NCBI GenBank assembly: GCA_037893225.1
Contig: JAZGUH010000185.1
Coordinates: 2,666,001-2,730,000, forward strand
Length of the DNA stretch: 64,000 nucleotides
Origin: Hippasteria phrygiana
Taxonomy: Eukaryota; Echinodermata; Asteroidea; Valvatida; Goniasteridae
Reading direction: 5' to 3'
Shown here one piece after another: positions 39,920-53,689 of the stretch; within the stretch, counting starts at the first letter, position 1, and each line of letters begins with the position of its first letter. Below the pieces are notes generated by a model. The model searched no databases. It was not told the origin of the DNA and saw only the letters and a program-made list of their open reading frames with translations. The translations under genes were made by a program, and so were the position numbers.

Positions 39920-40350
39920 CAAATGATCGAATAAAGCACAAAGGCGTAGGCTAGACGTATTTACAGCTGAAATATGTGAATGGACTGAAAATGAGGAACT
40001 TGAAAACATGGGTAAATTTCATTTATTTTAGCACGTACCGCCGCCCTTGCGTCGACATCATTTTTCGTAATGGCGGCGGTTCGCTCGTGCACACCAGTTA
40101 TTCTGAAAATGCATCCGCCTGCTGTTCTCCAGTCACAATTTTTTCAAGCATGCCATCCAAAATAAGACTTCCGGAATTCAGGGAATTTATTACTAGACTA
40201 TTCTCTTCGAGAAATATACATATATGACTATCAATATTTGTCATTTTATTTTAGAAAGTGATTTACCGTCGAACTACTTTATAAAAGCGTAGTTATAATT
40301 CGGTGAAATCGGTACGTACGTTGTCGGCTCGTGTACGTGCGTACGCGTTC
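39920..40350 (-). promoter_or_regulatory. Candidate DNAH8 promoter / non-coding first exon region
   Basis: On the minus strand a strong donor, ATTTG followed by GTAAGTATC, ends a possible exon at 39920. A second, ATTTG followed by GTGAGTATT, ends at 40623. CG-rich sequence with a YY1-like core (AATGGCGGC on the plus strand, about 40067) lies just upstream of the first. This is the nearest CG-rich, donor-bearing stretch to exon 1. No RFX X-box was recognised. Inference only. Confidence 0.25.
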
Positions 40351-41090
40351 ATCCAACTTTCATCCAATCAAAATTGTCCAATTATTAGGTTAAATTATTT
40401 AATGTTAAACGTCTGCGGCATCGGCACGGCCCGCTGCATGCTATGGGCGGCCATTAGGGCAAAAATCTGCAGACTACAAATTTAAAGTAGGTTTTCCTGA
40501 AGGTGCGGCAACCGACCCCACGAAACTCCAACCCAAATCACAAAGTTGCTATCAAATCAAAATATATAACAACATTTGGGGAATATTTTTTTCATTTTTC
40601 TTTCAAAAAAAAAAATACTCACCAAATCTATCGCGAAGTCGGACATCCGGGAACTTCGCTTGAACTTTGTAGACGCTATAAAGCAGCTGATTCGTGACAT
40701 TTGACCATTGATCTCCATTATATGACCCTGTAGACACCATCTGGCCTTTCAGGTTCTCTCACAAACAAATAATTATTATTTTGAATTAATAATTTATTTT
40801 TGCCCAAAAGTTGGGTTTTTAGGCCTATTTTCAGACATGTTTGAAATTATGAATATTAAATTTTAAATATTGAATACTATTTTGATTCTTTCTGAATAAA
40901 ATGACACCAAATACGTCCCAATCTGTTGTATATTTAAGCAAATCAAAACATTTTAAAACTCGACGTGGCTACGGACCAAAGTTACCCAGTTGACCAATAC
41001 CCGGTACCAATACGCTATATTAACAATTTCAAATGAAGTAAATTTTGCCTATAATAATCTTCAAAACCTTTGCTCAAAACAGTCAACTTC
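40351..41090. other. Intergenic, no gene seen
   Basis: Only short chance frames. One minus-strand donor (after 40623) could belong to an alternative first exon of DNAH8. The rest is AT-rich and without recognised features. Confidence 0.5.
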
Positions 41091-41096
41091 GGAAAG

Positions 41097-41475
41097 TGGC
41101 CAGGAATTCGGTCGATTCACAACAAGGGCGCCGCCAGCGGCAAGCCGGGAAAGGGCCAAATTATGCAGTGCATCATGGGAAAAAGTCGACATCGCAAAAC
41201 CGGAAGTGGGTATTGCCAATGCATCGACCGTACTTCTTACACCCCTTCTTCGCTAAATCCATCAACTTTTCTCTCTTCTTTCCCGCACAAAGTATTCCCC
41301 GATTAGTCAAACATTTATTTAACTCATCCACTCGCATTCGCGCGAAATCCATACTGCTGTACTGACCACATCTAATACAATGCGATAGACGCGATGTCGA
41401 CCCCGAAAGTGGGAAATTGGCCTTTCCCGGCTTGCCGCTGGCGGCGCACTGAGTTGTGAATTGACCGAATTGGTC
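41097..41475. repeat. Foldback element, about 380 bp
   Basis: CGCCGCCAGCGGCAAGCCGG with AATTCGGTCGATTCACAA at the left pairs with CCGGCTTGCCGCTGGCGGCG and TTGTGAATTGACCGAATT at the right. Inner GTCGACATCGC and GCGATGTCGAC also pair. Confidence 0.8.
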
Positions 41476-42108
41476 CGTAGTCGAGTCGTACGCTTTAACA
41501 CGGCATTCAGTCTGGGCATCCTCTATGGTCTGGGGTAGGCCTACCTGTATAGTTCGACCCTACTTCCCTTCTCTTATATCTCAAAACTCATAGCGTAAAC
41601 TCTCTGTGGGTTAGGTCAATTTCTAAAGACGAGCCTGTGGGGCAGAATTGTCCCCATTGTTACAATTTGTCCATGTACCCCACAAGTAGACTAACGTAAG
41701 AGCACATTACAGTTACACGCACACAAAAACTTCAGCAGGCTCTAACATTTTGGAAGGGGCAAGTGAGCCACGCCACTAAGTCGCAGGTGCACGAAATAAC
41801 AGTAGTTAAGTTTTCCAAGGGCCCATTCCCCCAAGGCCCAGGGCGGTAGGTAGGTGTACGATCCATGCAGCGAAAATCAACGACGCATATCTCGGGTGTA
41901 CATAAAACTAATTACAGAGGGCTCACTTTATTCACACCACTGTTGACAAGATTTCCATCAGGCATATTCATGATTATTTTAACTTATACAAAATTATTGA
42001 ACGAGGGCGCTAGATATAGTGATGTCCACAACTAGGATGCAGTCAACATTTTGGTCGAGCTACTGTCGTTGCTATGTTGGTGGAACGTAAAGGCTAGCAC
42101 GAGGCCCG

Positions 42109-42312
42109 CACTGGAAAATCACGGGGGGTAAATTTACCCAATTGTGGGTGAAAACTGCAACTACCCAAACTTTGGGTATATAAACAAACTCTTATCCGAT
42201 TGCATTCAAATCTAGATAACGCGACTTACCCAATATTTTCGGTATAGTTGCAGTTTTCACCCTCAATTGGGTAGTAAATTTGAATTTAATCCCATGATTT
42301 TGGTGGGTTCGA
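42109..42312. mobile_element. Foldback MITE, family K, full copy
   Basis: Left TTTACCCAATTGTGGGTGAA with AAACTGCAAC pairs with right GTTGCAGTTTTCACCC and TCAATTGGGTA. A half copy is at 52425-52530. Confidence 0.8.
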
Positions 42313-43732
42313 ATCCTCCACCCTAGCTGTTTATATTTCTTTTTCTTGTACTAATTGCGGAGTGGGGGGTTTTATTTCAAAGGAAAGCAAGTTGGACAAC
42401 CTGTATTACAGCCAGCGGCGTAGCGGGAGGGGGGGGGGAGGGGGGGAGAGGAGGCGCAGGGAGGCGCAACGCAGAAAATAATAGTATTACATGTATTAAT
42501 TAGGAAAAATACTGTCAGCGCCCCCACACACTAACATCCATGCACCCTCCCCCCCCCTCCCCCGCCCCATATATGAGGCTGGCTACACCGCTGCTTAAGC
42601 TCCCGCGAAGTAACACTCCAACTTGAATTCATGCTATAATGTTCACCGTTGGCCGGAAAATCGGGGACTGAAATGTGTCGAAATGTTCATTATTATACCA
42701 TATAAAATGTCAGAGATATTTATCTTAAGCACAGCCATGCTCTTCCATCATGAAAAACATACATGAAGGCATTACTATAGTCACCTTTACAAAATAAAAA
42801 CGGAGTAGGCCTGGGCACTAACCGTAACAATACGCACGGGGAACAATACGCACTGGGGAAATCCCAAATCGATAATACTTTAATAGGAATACCAGACATA
42901 AGCGGCGAAATCATTGACCTTCGCCTGCCCGCAGTATAGTATATGGCGTACACTTGCCAAACTGCGCCAACAAACATGAAATCCGAAACCGCGAATGAAC
43001 AATAATTGAGCAGGAAATATCCACCACGTACGGTTTCCGGAATAGTGTAGGCCTATTCTATTGATTCCAAGAGGGCGATGCTTGTGGGCGCTATCTATTT
43101 GCTCTGCGTACGGGGTGTACGGATTTTCCGTAAGCAACGGTGGTGGTGGATTTTGGAGAAAAGAATAGTAACAATGGTTGCGATTCGCCGAACTCTCTAT
43201 TTGCGCTAGCCTGGTTTCGCTGTGAAGCATAATTATGGGCAATGCGGCCTCGATCACAAACACCGTTTCGAAACCGAATTGGATTGTCGCTTGTCCGTAC
43301 GCTGGGGACGAAGAAAAACAACGTAATAAAACATTAACAGTGACCGCATGAATGTTCAGTCAATTGAGAACGGTTTTCACAGCACTCACATCATTTCTTT
43401 TTGTCACAAAATTTCTTTAGAGAAACTACGACCCATAAGAAACAATCAGCGGTATATAACTATGGAAACAAGAGGCACTTACTCCACCCCTAATGAGTGC
43501 ATTGCCCCGCCCCCATATAAGCCTCCACAAGGTGAGTGTCGACATTCCCCCTGCAAGTGCATTCTCCAATGTAGATCCTTAGCTCAAAGAGGGTGGGTGG
43601 GGTCCACGCCAGTCGGTTTAATACATCTTACGAATTTGAATCAATCATTTCTCTTCCACTCTTCCCTCATTTGAAATTTTCCATTTGCAGACGATAGACC
43701 TCGTAAGTGCTGTAAATTTAAAGTATTAGGTG

Positions 43733-44048
43733 AAGTAAAAAAGAAATGTTTAGCGTCCCCGCCCGCTTCATTTTTTTGGGGGGCCGCCTGGATTTTTAAA
43801 AATGTTTACCAGTGGAAAATGAGGCGAACAAACCCCCAAAATGTCAAAATAAAATACTTGCAAGTTAGAACTTCTAAAAACCACTATATATAAGGATATT
43901 CAATTCTCTTGTCCAACATGTCTCTTTCATTTTTGTGTCGAAAATTTAAAAAAGAATGGCGGCCATCTTGAAAATAGAAAATAAAAAGCCCCTCTTCCTT
44001 CCTTTAAAAGAAAAAAAACCCGGACGCTAAACACGTTATTTTTTTACT
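43733..44048. mobile_element. MITE, family L, full copy
   Basis: AAAAAAGAAATGTTTAGCGTCC at the left (first 20 bases shared) is the near complement of GGACGCTAAACACG...TTTTTTTA at the right. Partial copies at 38763 and 39578. Confidence 0.65.
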
Positions 44049-44049
44049 T

Positions 44050-47000
44050 GGCCCTACGTGTACAATTATTATACATGTACACCCATGTACACACACACAC
44101 ACGTTTCATAACTTCGTTAATATTCTATGATTTTACGGTAGCCTGGATCGCAAAATTATGATAGTTACATTTCGCGGAAAGTTCTCGTAAGTTCCCGTAT
44201 GGTTTCAGTTACCAGTGGGTATACCGCTGGTCTGTACACTGTACAGGTATAGGCGGGTACAACCCCTCCCTAAATGAATGGCTAGATCCGCCCCCGCTGT
44301 ATTTAAATAGGCTTGTACCGCGAAACCTTCAAGGTTACTTGGGAATCATTGCGACTTCGGGTACTTGGATGTTAAATATTATTCCAAAAAGTAATCATTA
44401 ACCATAGTGCAAGGGTTTGTTGATCGACGTACCAATGTTGTTTGATCATGCACGTTATTCATTTATCTCTAATGTGCCGAGCTATAGAGGCACATGATAC
44501 ACGAGTCCGTTGACCTTTCATTTCAGCCGCATGGGCGTAACTACCGTGGATTGGGGGAAGGTACTCCCCCCCCCCCCCCTCCACACTGATGCATATGTAC
44601 CACCCACTGTTATGTGCCCGCCAGAAAAATTGGTGCCCAAAGTGCCCCTTCACAAGTTTTGAGACACATGGTCGTTTTTTTTATTGTTCTCACCAGGTGT
44701 GCGCATGCTCAGAACAACAAGCGCATGCTCAGAACTAGCAATTTACCAGTATGTATGCTGCCCATTGGGCGACGCTGTTTAGCTTCCCCCTCCCCTCGCT
44801 TTCAAAATTTCCACGGTCGGCGGCTTTCGGGAATATCATCATCATCACCCCCCCCCCCCCCTCCCTCCCCAACTTGTAGACTCGAATCTATGCCCTTGCT
44901 CGCCTTTTGAAAGATTTTAGACTATTGGCTTTATAATGCACACAGAAAGACTGTGGAAGAACAAACGAGGCCCCGCCCCTTCCAATCATAACGGCCAATC
45001 ACTACCACATCACAGACTTCATCACGCATCTTTGGGGAAAATCGTTCTCTGATTTGCAACCAACGTCATTACAATTTACATATTTATGAATGGCAGAAGA
45101 GGCAGTGAGCTGGAAACCACTCAACCCTACTTGTATCAATGAACTTTGCCCGTGCAGCGTTAAAATTAGATTCACACCCACAACATAATGGCCATGTAAA
45201 CCATTCCAGTAAATTCACCTGGTTATACACGGAAACATACCATTGCACAATGCCGTGCGCGGGTGAATTCTTGTAATGGCTAATAAGCCTTACATTTTTA
45301 AGCCTATATACATAGATAGGCTAAAAATAACGTCTCCTTACTGGTATAATCCAGGGCCATAAAAACTGACGTGGAGAGGGAACAGTGGGATTTCTTTTTT
45401 TTGGGGGGGGGGGAGACAGTTTACTATAAAGTTTAAACCATTTTATGCTTTCCCAATTTATGTTCGCGTAAGAAGTTTGTCAAGTTGTGGGATCTAGCCA
45501 GCATGAACCAGTGTCATACGAATATTCGACATGCCGCGAATATGTACTGTAACAAATTTAGTGTGATTTTGTAACGAACACTAGCAATGCAGTGGTATAA
45601 ATTATTTAACCCGGCCGATGACAAACCTACTTCTCTATTCCAATCCGCAAATCCTTACCCCTACACAATCCGCAATTCGCAAATCCACCCCTACACTAAC
45701 CCCACAGTGGGGAGTCGGGTGGGTCGGTACTGAGTTTGCGCAATGCGCAGTCACTCACGTAGTCGGCTTTTGATAGAATCCGATTTCAACGCGACGACAC
45801 CGGTAATGCGCTCGTTCATATGAAGCACGATATGGGGGAAAAGGGACCCCCTCTTTTGTGTTGGTCATTGTGTTCCCGGAATCTCAGGAATTCTATTCAG
45901 AAATCTAGGGGGATGTGTTAGATAACAATAATCTGGAGTGTGCTTATGGTATAGGGATAAAAGGGGGGGGGGTACCCTTTCCCCCTATATCGTGCAGGGT
46001 ATGAGCTCGTTGAGATTTAGTCTGGTTCCCTGACCTGCCAAAAACCTGACGACTCTTGATACATCTTAGGGCAGCTGCATGATCACCACCATTGATCTCT
46101 ATGTAAACTGGTTGGCGCATCGGATGTTCAAGTTGAGGCCACCGACCGCCATATTATCACTCCCAATACAACAGGTTTTTCAACCGTGCCCCCAGGGTCT
46201 CCTTTCGTCCTCGTTCTCCTCACATAGTGATCAGTGGTAAACTGGGAGTGGTAACATGGCGGGTGCTGGCTTCAGTTGCTTGTACATTGCGCAATGGCCA
46301 ATGAGCTATTATAGAGAGCAGTGGTCACCACGGTTCAAAGCAGATCATGACGTAAGCGTGCCAGTTCAAGTGACGTCATAGCAGTGGCAACATTAAACGA
46401 CACCATTGCAAAATCAGGTCCGCAAAAATGGCAAAAACACATGATTTTTGAGCTTCGACTTAATAACAAAATCAGCCTCGACAACGGACCTGACAGACAT
46501 TCTGATGTTTAAATGCCACGACGAACATCAACGATGATATCCGAATGTTGCCGAAAACGAGTTTGGAAAACCTCGGACATTTTCTGAAAAAGGGGGCCGG
46601 GGGAATTCCTCCTTTTAGGTCACGTGACTGACATTCTCGGCTACCGGACCTACGAATCGTAGAGAATAGTCAGATTTGGCGGGTCGGGTAACCATAGTTG
46701 AGATTCCAACGATGCGGTGGTGTCATTTGTAGGGGTAACAGTTTGCAAGTGGGCTTAGTGGTGATGGTGGTATAACGTTTTTTTGTTTTTTCATAATACC
46801 GCCATTCTTTAGTGGGTGGGGATGTCTCGGGTGTCTCAGGGAGGGCACGCCCCCATGATACCCTCTCCCACAGTTTAACCACACTGCTTCTATTAAAAGC
46901 TAACTGAAAATAATCTTTTTAAAGATCTAGCAATGAAAAGAGAAAGAGGAATTAAACTTCAAAACAGTATTCAGTATAGCGAGAAATACGCGGAGAATAT

Positions 47001-49270
47001 GAATTGTTTTTTTAACTGAAACACAGGTCAAATATAGGCTATAACTATATTGCACGTACCAAAAAGCAACCACTCGATCTTACTGACCAACCAACCAAAT
47101 CGACAGACAAACAGTCATCCCGACAGACAGTATATACAGAGCCTATAAGCCAACGAATACGTACACCGGCAGTACCGGAGATGCAGGTATCACTGACTGC
47201 CGTATGGCTCTACTATACTGAACATCAACATGAACTCACATAATTTCCGAGATTAGATTTCCAATTCAAACTTTACAAAATGTACCTGGCAATTCAGACA
47301 CAAGATTCCGCTCACTCGAAGCAAAGTTTCACAATTTCGTACTCCTCAAAATACCCTTGTAATCCAGCATACAATAAAGATTTTCTAGTAATTATGAACA
47401 ATGAGCCCCTTCCCGGCAATATTGCGGTCCTGGTTGAAATCTGTTATACGCGTACCCGTGCATTCTGTGTATATACCCACAATACGGGGAATTCCAGGTC
47501 TATAGACGGTACCCAATCTTCTAATCCCGTGTTAACCTACGGAGCTAACAATAGGTACTATACCAGCGGTGGTTGCTGTTCAGTCAGGCTTTGAGATCAA
47601 AGTATTGTTTGTCGAGCCTTTTGTTAGCTTTCTGTGTACTGCCCTCACAGGGTTTCACGGAAAAAAATACCTGGAAATAATCGAGGTGGGCTCGAATTTG
47701 GTTTCCCGAGAAAAAGGGCGACGGCTGGTATCATTTGAGGTTGAGATGCCAGCCTGCTTAGACGTTCCCTCTGCCCAGGAATGTTCGAGTATTGTCTCGG
47801 AAAACTAACTGCAGCCTGATGAGGTGCTCCAGACACGCTGACCCGTCGTGCACTCTGCTCGTATTGTGGGCTCTACCTGTGGGCTCTACCAGCTATAGAC
47901 TGGGCGCGCTGCAGCCAAAAGTTTCACCTACCCTGAGCTAGCATCAAGACTTCTTGCAGTCTCAGACTGCTCTTAACTCCACTTGAGATCAAGTTGGAGC
48001 GCCTACCGCACCATCACTGGATAAATAATAGAGAAACCAGGTAAGATCATGAATTACTTTTGGTATAGAGATCGTAACAAGTTTTCAGGCAAAAACTTCA
48101 TCATGGCTTTGTCTTGCAAAACGTTGGGCTAATTAGGCTTAAACATAATCCTTACATTGCCTTATTTTTAGGCTTTGGACAGAACTTGAATAATTATATC
48201 CCTGTTTACAGGAATGCTGACATATACATTTTAAAAGCGATTTTAGGCGTTGCACGGTGGAGAATACAAATTGAGAGAGGTTTGCGATGCGGATACACCT
48301 TGTCTGACTAGCTCTGAAAAAAAGTGATTCTGAGAAGAGTGTTATTCTTAGCAGAGGCTTAAACTTCTCAAGAAGGCATAGGCGCCGGAACTGGGGGGCC
48401 AGGGGAACATCCCCCACCCCCCACTTTTTTATTTATGGGATATTTCCCTCACACTTTTGGCAATTCCGCACAAGAACAAAATATAGAAAAGGGCAGCAGC
48501 CGACTGGCACCGACGCTGCTTTCCCCCAACTTTCAAAAGTGTTCCGCCGCAGTTACAAGAAGGTCCAGTATGTTGCGAGCTATACGAATTTTATAATAGA
48601 ACTTTTTTTCGGAAGGGGCAGTGTATAGGAGAACAAATTAGACAAAAAAATGTGTGCAATGAACATTTTTTCAACTGTATCTGTAGGCTTAGTCCCCCAG
48701 CAAAACGGCTGCAGTATACCCGTACCCGCTAAGTAGGCCTATACCACGGGCGGCCGCGGATGTCCACGCAGCTACTGTGCTGATTTGAAATACATTGTAC
48801 ATTGTACACCTCTAGCTCCTCTTTTCCCGTTCAGTTTTGATCTATCGGGATTTTGGCGAGATTTTTCAGCGGCCAAAGCCCATAAATTTGCCTCAACTCG
48901 CTCTTCAACACTGTATAGAAAGAATGGGGGTGTTCAACCAATTTTGCTCTAGATCGTCTGAGTTTTCTGTATTACGAGTATGTCCCGTATCTACACAATT
49001 ACGATTTTTTTAAAGGAAATCTCGATCGCACTGAATTTGGGCGACATTTTGCTGCGGCCAGGAGCCCCCAGACATTTTTGTCTTCACACATCAACATTGT
49101 CGGGGGAAATGGGAGGGGGCGTTTCAAAAATGATTGCTCTGGATTGAAGAAATGGGGTGTGGGGGGGACCTTGGTCTTTAGCAGTTGCATCCGGTTTGAA
49201 CTTTGGAGCACCGATGACTTGTGAAGGCACGGTGTTCAGCGTAGATGCAATTATGGGATGGAAGGAGTAA
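44050..49270. other. Intergenic, no gene seen
   Basis: Several short frames of 60-104 codons (for example 47280-47594, plus) show no family pattern and no splice support. C runs at 44564-44578 and 44848-44861 and AT-rich stretches. A donor-like CCAG before GTAAGAT at about 48040 (plus) is not backed by any coding frame. Confidence 0.5.
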
Positions 49271-49282
49271 TTTCTATAAGCA

Positions 49283-49700
49283 ATATTTTAGTGCAATCCC
49301 CGGCTTCTAAAACCCCCGTTGAGATTATGGTCCATCTTAGCAAGTCAAGTTTTGCAGACTGATTTGTTTTCCTTCCCGCTTCAATCACTGTGTGTGTTTC
49401 AATGGGACAAGTCGGAGCTCTCTTGACAAATCCTGTCCAAACTAGTTTACTTTTACGGATGCATTTTCAATGCAAAACCCAAGAAACCGGACTTGGATAG
49501 AATGAATTAATCCAAAGCAATATTTTAGACTAATCCACAGCTTCTGAAACCCCGGCGTTGAGTCGAGATATAGTCGATCTTATATCAGGTCAAGTTTTGC
49601 AGACTAATTTGTTTTCATTCCCGCTACATTGCGTGTGTTTCAATGGGACAAGTCGGAGCTCTCTCGAGATTTACACAAATCCTGTCACAGGCAAAATGGT
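49283..49700 (+). repeat. Tandem duplication, two units of about 230 bp
   Basis: AGCAATATTTTAG, CAAGTTTTGCAGACT, GTGTTTCAATGGGACAAGTC and GGAGCTCTCT occur in the same order from 49280 and again from 49517. Confidence 0.9.
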
Positions 49701-49831
49701 CAAATTTTTTCCGATACATTTGCGACGAAAACGACCCAAATGGTCTCCCTTGGGGCCCACCTTCGGAACGGAGAGAAGACAGAGGGGTGGGGGGTAGGGG
49801 TCTGTTTTACTAGCGGGAGGAATGTGGGGGG

Positions 49832-50285
49832 GAATCGCGCAACGGGATGGACTGAAAACCTCAATCTACACACGGAGTGTCAAAGTTGTACAAGCTGATA
49901 TCGTAAAATTTGTCAAAAGTAGGCCCTATGCCCAACATGAGTTTTTGATCTTGATGGAGCATATTGTCACACTATTGTATAATTATTTTTAATCATTGAA
50001 AATGCCATGGAAACTTTCATGCAAACCAGAGATGTTACCGATTATATACAGGTATGGTTTTCACCACGTTATTTTAATCAAGCAACATGCACAGTGAAAA
50101 AGCCCATTGCTACGTGATTCGGAAAATTAGGCTGGGAGTGGATAAACGGATAATCCTGGATTAAACCCCACTTCCACCTCTTCCAAAACATCCCACCCCC
50201 CTCCTTGCAATGTTTTCCACAGTCTGGCACCTCAAATTGGGCACCTCAACAGGAATCTCGAGAGATAAATCCGGGAAGACTCACG
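49832..50285 (+). repeat. Segment duplicated in inverted orientation at 53958-55440
   Basis: GGAATCGCGCAACGG, CCTCAATCTACACACGG, ACAAGCTGATATCGT, CATGAGTTTTTGATCTTGA, GGATAATCCTGGATTAAA and CTCGAGAGATAAATCCGGG recur as complements on the right, where the segment is split. Confidence 0.88.
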
Positions 50286-50551
50286 CCTTGTGTTATCAGC
50301 TAAAAAAGATGGCGACAACCCACAAGCGCGGGTAAAATGGACCATCGATACTATGCTGAATTTTGTAGGCCCTGAATATATGTAGGATAGATTTCGTTCC
50401 ATGTTATATAAATGTTAACCTCCCTTGCAGCAATTCTGGAGCGACATTCTGGTTTTTATGTTAATTAAAAGTGTCCATATTCATGAGTCAAAACATGTCA
50501 TCCGAGGCGGAGCAGCAGTGTTAGCTTCGTGTACACATTTTTCTACATATT

Positions 50552-50745
50552 CTTGGCAGTGTTTCTAAACACTTTCTTGCTATCAGTTTCTAAACACGTT
50601 TACATACTAAAAATGTTTAGCGTGTTGACGGATAGTGTTTAGCCATTGAACATTGATGTTTAGGAATTGGACACGTAAATGTTTAGCTTCTAAACATGTT
50701 TACAAACTGATAGCAAGATTGTGTTAAATTGCTAAACACAGTTTT
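50552..50745. repeat. Foldback element with TGTTTA motifs
   Basis: CTTGCTATCAGTTTCTAAAC at the left pairs with GTTTACAAACTGATAGCAAG at the right; the outer GTGTTTCTAAACAC and GCTAAACAC also pair. Confidence 0.8.
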
Positions 50746-52240
50746 TAGAGTGTGGATTTTCACGCTTGTTTGGGCTCCACTAGTAGCCAATTTCTTCAAA
50801 ATGTTGTCGGCGAGTTATATTTTGAAGGATTGCTTTTACTTTTCGCGCTGTACATGTACTTGTGGTCTCTTGATCAGGAGCTGTGTGACTGCATCTTACA
50901 TAATTGATGGGGTTGCTCTTTGAACATTAAACAACCACCACTTCCTTCCAATGAACCACGACTTCAAGTTATGGAAACAAGCCTTTAGATTGTCCCTGTA
51001 TTTTGAACCGATAACAATTTCCTTTAAGACAGTTCCAAACGAATACACGGTACACCAGAGAATTTATAGGTACGCCGTGGTTCATCCTTAATAGCGAGTT
51101 CCGAAAGCCATGCAGCTAGTTTAAGGGCATATATTTAAATGGAAGGTCCTACTTCTTGCAAGGACTGTGTGAAGTTCTTACACTGAACAGTTTGGATGAA
51201 ATTGGAACCGAAAGGTGCCCTATGTTGCAATGAAGTGAAGCGACCATTTGTTCAAAATGGAGGCGCTTCAATATTACTATAGCTATTATCTTTGAAAGGG
51301 AATATTGCCAAAAATCTTCGGATGATGATCAGAAAAAAAATTAACAGAATCAAAGCAAAAGATGGTGAAGCAAGCTTGTACATTTGATGTGTTTCTTGAA
51401 CATAACGGAAAATTGTGATATTGTACCCGATTGTTTTTTTTTTTTTATAGTTTGAGTATATCGTTGTTATCTTTATAGTTAATGTACATATATAGGCTGG
51501 AACATGACACTTATTTCATGACACGTATTTCGTATTTTTAATGTCCTCTATGTACAATTTGATTTAATTTATTTCCTAATTAATTCTGCTTAAAGAAACT
51601 TGCTTTTATTAACCTAGTTGTGCTGTTATTGTTAAAGTCTCGTCTTTGTATTTTTTTATTTAATTAATGTGAGGGCCCCAAATGATCAGCTTTTGCTGGA
51701 TCGGTTACCCTCATTAAAGGTGGTTTTTAAATAAATAAATAAATAAATAAAATAAAATAAATAAATTTATCTGCCTGTCACACTTCTGCTAAGAACCAGC
51801 ATATACCTATAAAGTTCCATATAGGCCTACATCCGGGATAAATATTCTAACTTAAACAAATTGGGGAAAGTATGCATAATTCGACAAAGGGGACTTAACT
51901 GTACACCAAAATAATTCTTATTGACTTATCGACTATCACTTTCTTTCCAATTAATGGGGTGACCAGTGACTTTGGTGCGATAATGCAAAACATTTTTAAC
52001 GATATACCGTCCGTATAGGCTGTTTTCGAGTTTCAGCGCGATTTTTTTAAATTTCTATTTTTCTAGCAATACAAAATTTATTCTCTTTTGAATAAGGCTT
52101 CGAACCCCAAAACTCACCCACATTTCGTTATTGAATAATTATTTTACAAATGTCGAATTATTCGGGACCCGACAATAATTCGGGCGTATCCGCAAATGCG
52201 CAAAAGCAACCAAGAATATAGCTTTATTTAGAGGGTTACA
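50746..52240. other. Intergenic; possible retroelement 3' end near 51770
   Basis: No gene. GAGGGCCCC...GATCAGC...GGTTACCCTCATTAAA at 51671-51719 followed by an (AAAT)n tail to 51765 looks like the 3' end of a non-LTR element or SINE on the plus strand. Otherwise AT-rich unique sequence. Confidence 0.4.
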
Positions 52241-52244
52241 GACG

Positions 52245-52263
52245 CCCCCCCCCCCCCCCCCCC
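52245..52263 (+). repeat. 19-base C tract
   Basis: An uninterrupted C run. Similar runs are at 5671-5688, 8729-8745, 38625-38639 and 39129-39143. Confidence 0.95.
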
Positions 52264-52424
52264 ACAAAAACAAGGTGGGAAAAGGGCGTTATTTTTGATA
52301 AGTTAACATAAAATGTTTGAAGAAAATACTTAAAAAGAAACAATCCTTTTCTCACTGGAAAAGAACAGACAATATATCTTTAAAAACAAGTGGTCTTTGA
52401 TTTTAGCCCCATAAATAACCAGCA

Positions 52425-52530
52425 CACTGAAAAATCATGGGGGTTAAATTTACCCAATTGTGGGTGAAAACTGCAACTATTATACCCAAAATTTGGGTAA
52501 ACAAACTATCATCCGATTGTGTTCCGATTG
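52425..52530. mobile_element. Family K MITE, half copy
   Basis: CACTGAAAAATCATGGGGG and TTACCCAATTGTGGGTGAAA as in the left half of 42109-42312; the right arm is absent. Confidence 0.65.
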
Positions 52531-53689
52531 GTGCAGAACCCCGACTTAAAAAAAAAGATCCCTCCACTCCACAACAACCATGGCCGATTCTCAGGGGCAG
52601 ATTCCTAAAAAATGCTCACAATTATAGAAGCTTATAATCTCGGACTGAGGCAGCAGACTCCATCTTAACCATCCCTCCACTGCGTGGCCCTCAAAACGCT
52701 CTTTGGGAAAAATATTTTCAGAGCATATGGCCGCCGATCAGAACCAAGTTGGGGCTCGTTGCCGACTGTGAACGTAACATACAGTAGACAAACGTGAAGC
52801 GTGTTTCGCACGGGGTCCAAACCGCATGTCTTCCAATCGACTGCTTGACCCTCATGTCAAACAGGCGTCTTGCATTACGATACAACTTCACAGGGAAGCA
52901 TTTTGTTTCACTCCATGTTAGTTTGTTCACGGTATACCGAGCAGGAACAGCCTTAAGCGAGTAATGCAACCGGACATCATGTCTTTAAAGATGCTGCCTC
53001 CGTGCTTTTTGGGCGTGGCACTCCGAAAAATCAATCTTCAAAATTGAATTAATATTTGTTGGGGGCATGAGATGAGTTATGAGCTTTCCACAAAGAAATC
53101 GGTTGAAGATTAAGTAACACAGATAATAAGTTTCATTTTTTTGAAATGGGAGCGGGACGCTACTATTCCTACAGTGTTAATGTATAGGACAATCCTCGCG
53201 CGTGAAGTTAAGACCAATTCGACTGCAGGGTTTAGTAACCGGGTTTGTTTGTTTTTTGGTTCAAAAATGCACTTTTTTTCTCTATTTCTCGTTTGTACGC
53301 GCGAATCAATTGAATTGAAATTTTCATCCAGATCACGGACATACATCTTTAATACAAACATTGTGCAGTACAATATGTTTTCCTGTCAATGTCTAAAATA
53401 ATGTCCCATGCACTGTAAAAACTGTGGTTATAGAATTTCAATTTTAAACCACCATATTTATTTCAATCTTTTCGGTGTTGAGATTGGTGTTAAAATAACA
53501 CCAGGAACTAGATTTACAACCGCATGGATGACGTCCATTCAAAAGGCCTGTATAGTCTGTCCAACGTAAACGAAACACCAATTAACATTTGTGTTATTTT
53601 TTGTAATTCTAAGTTTAGGTGTACATTAAAAAATGTGCATTACTCGCTTAAGGCTGTTGGTTGTCGCCATTTCATATTTTTGCTGATAA

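Noticed and set aside
47280..47594. 104-codon plus-strand gene
   Set aside because: No domain, no splice context and a composition like the surrounding DNA.
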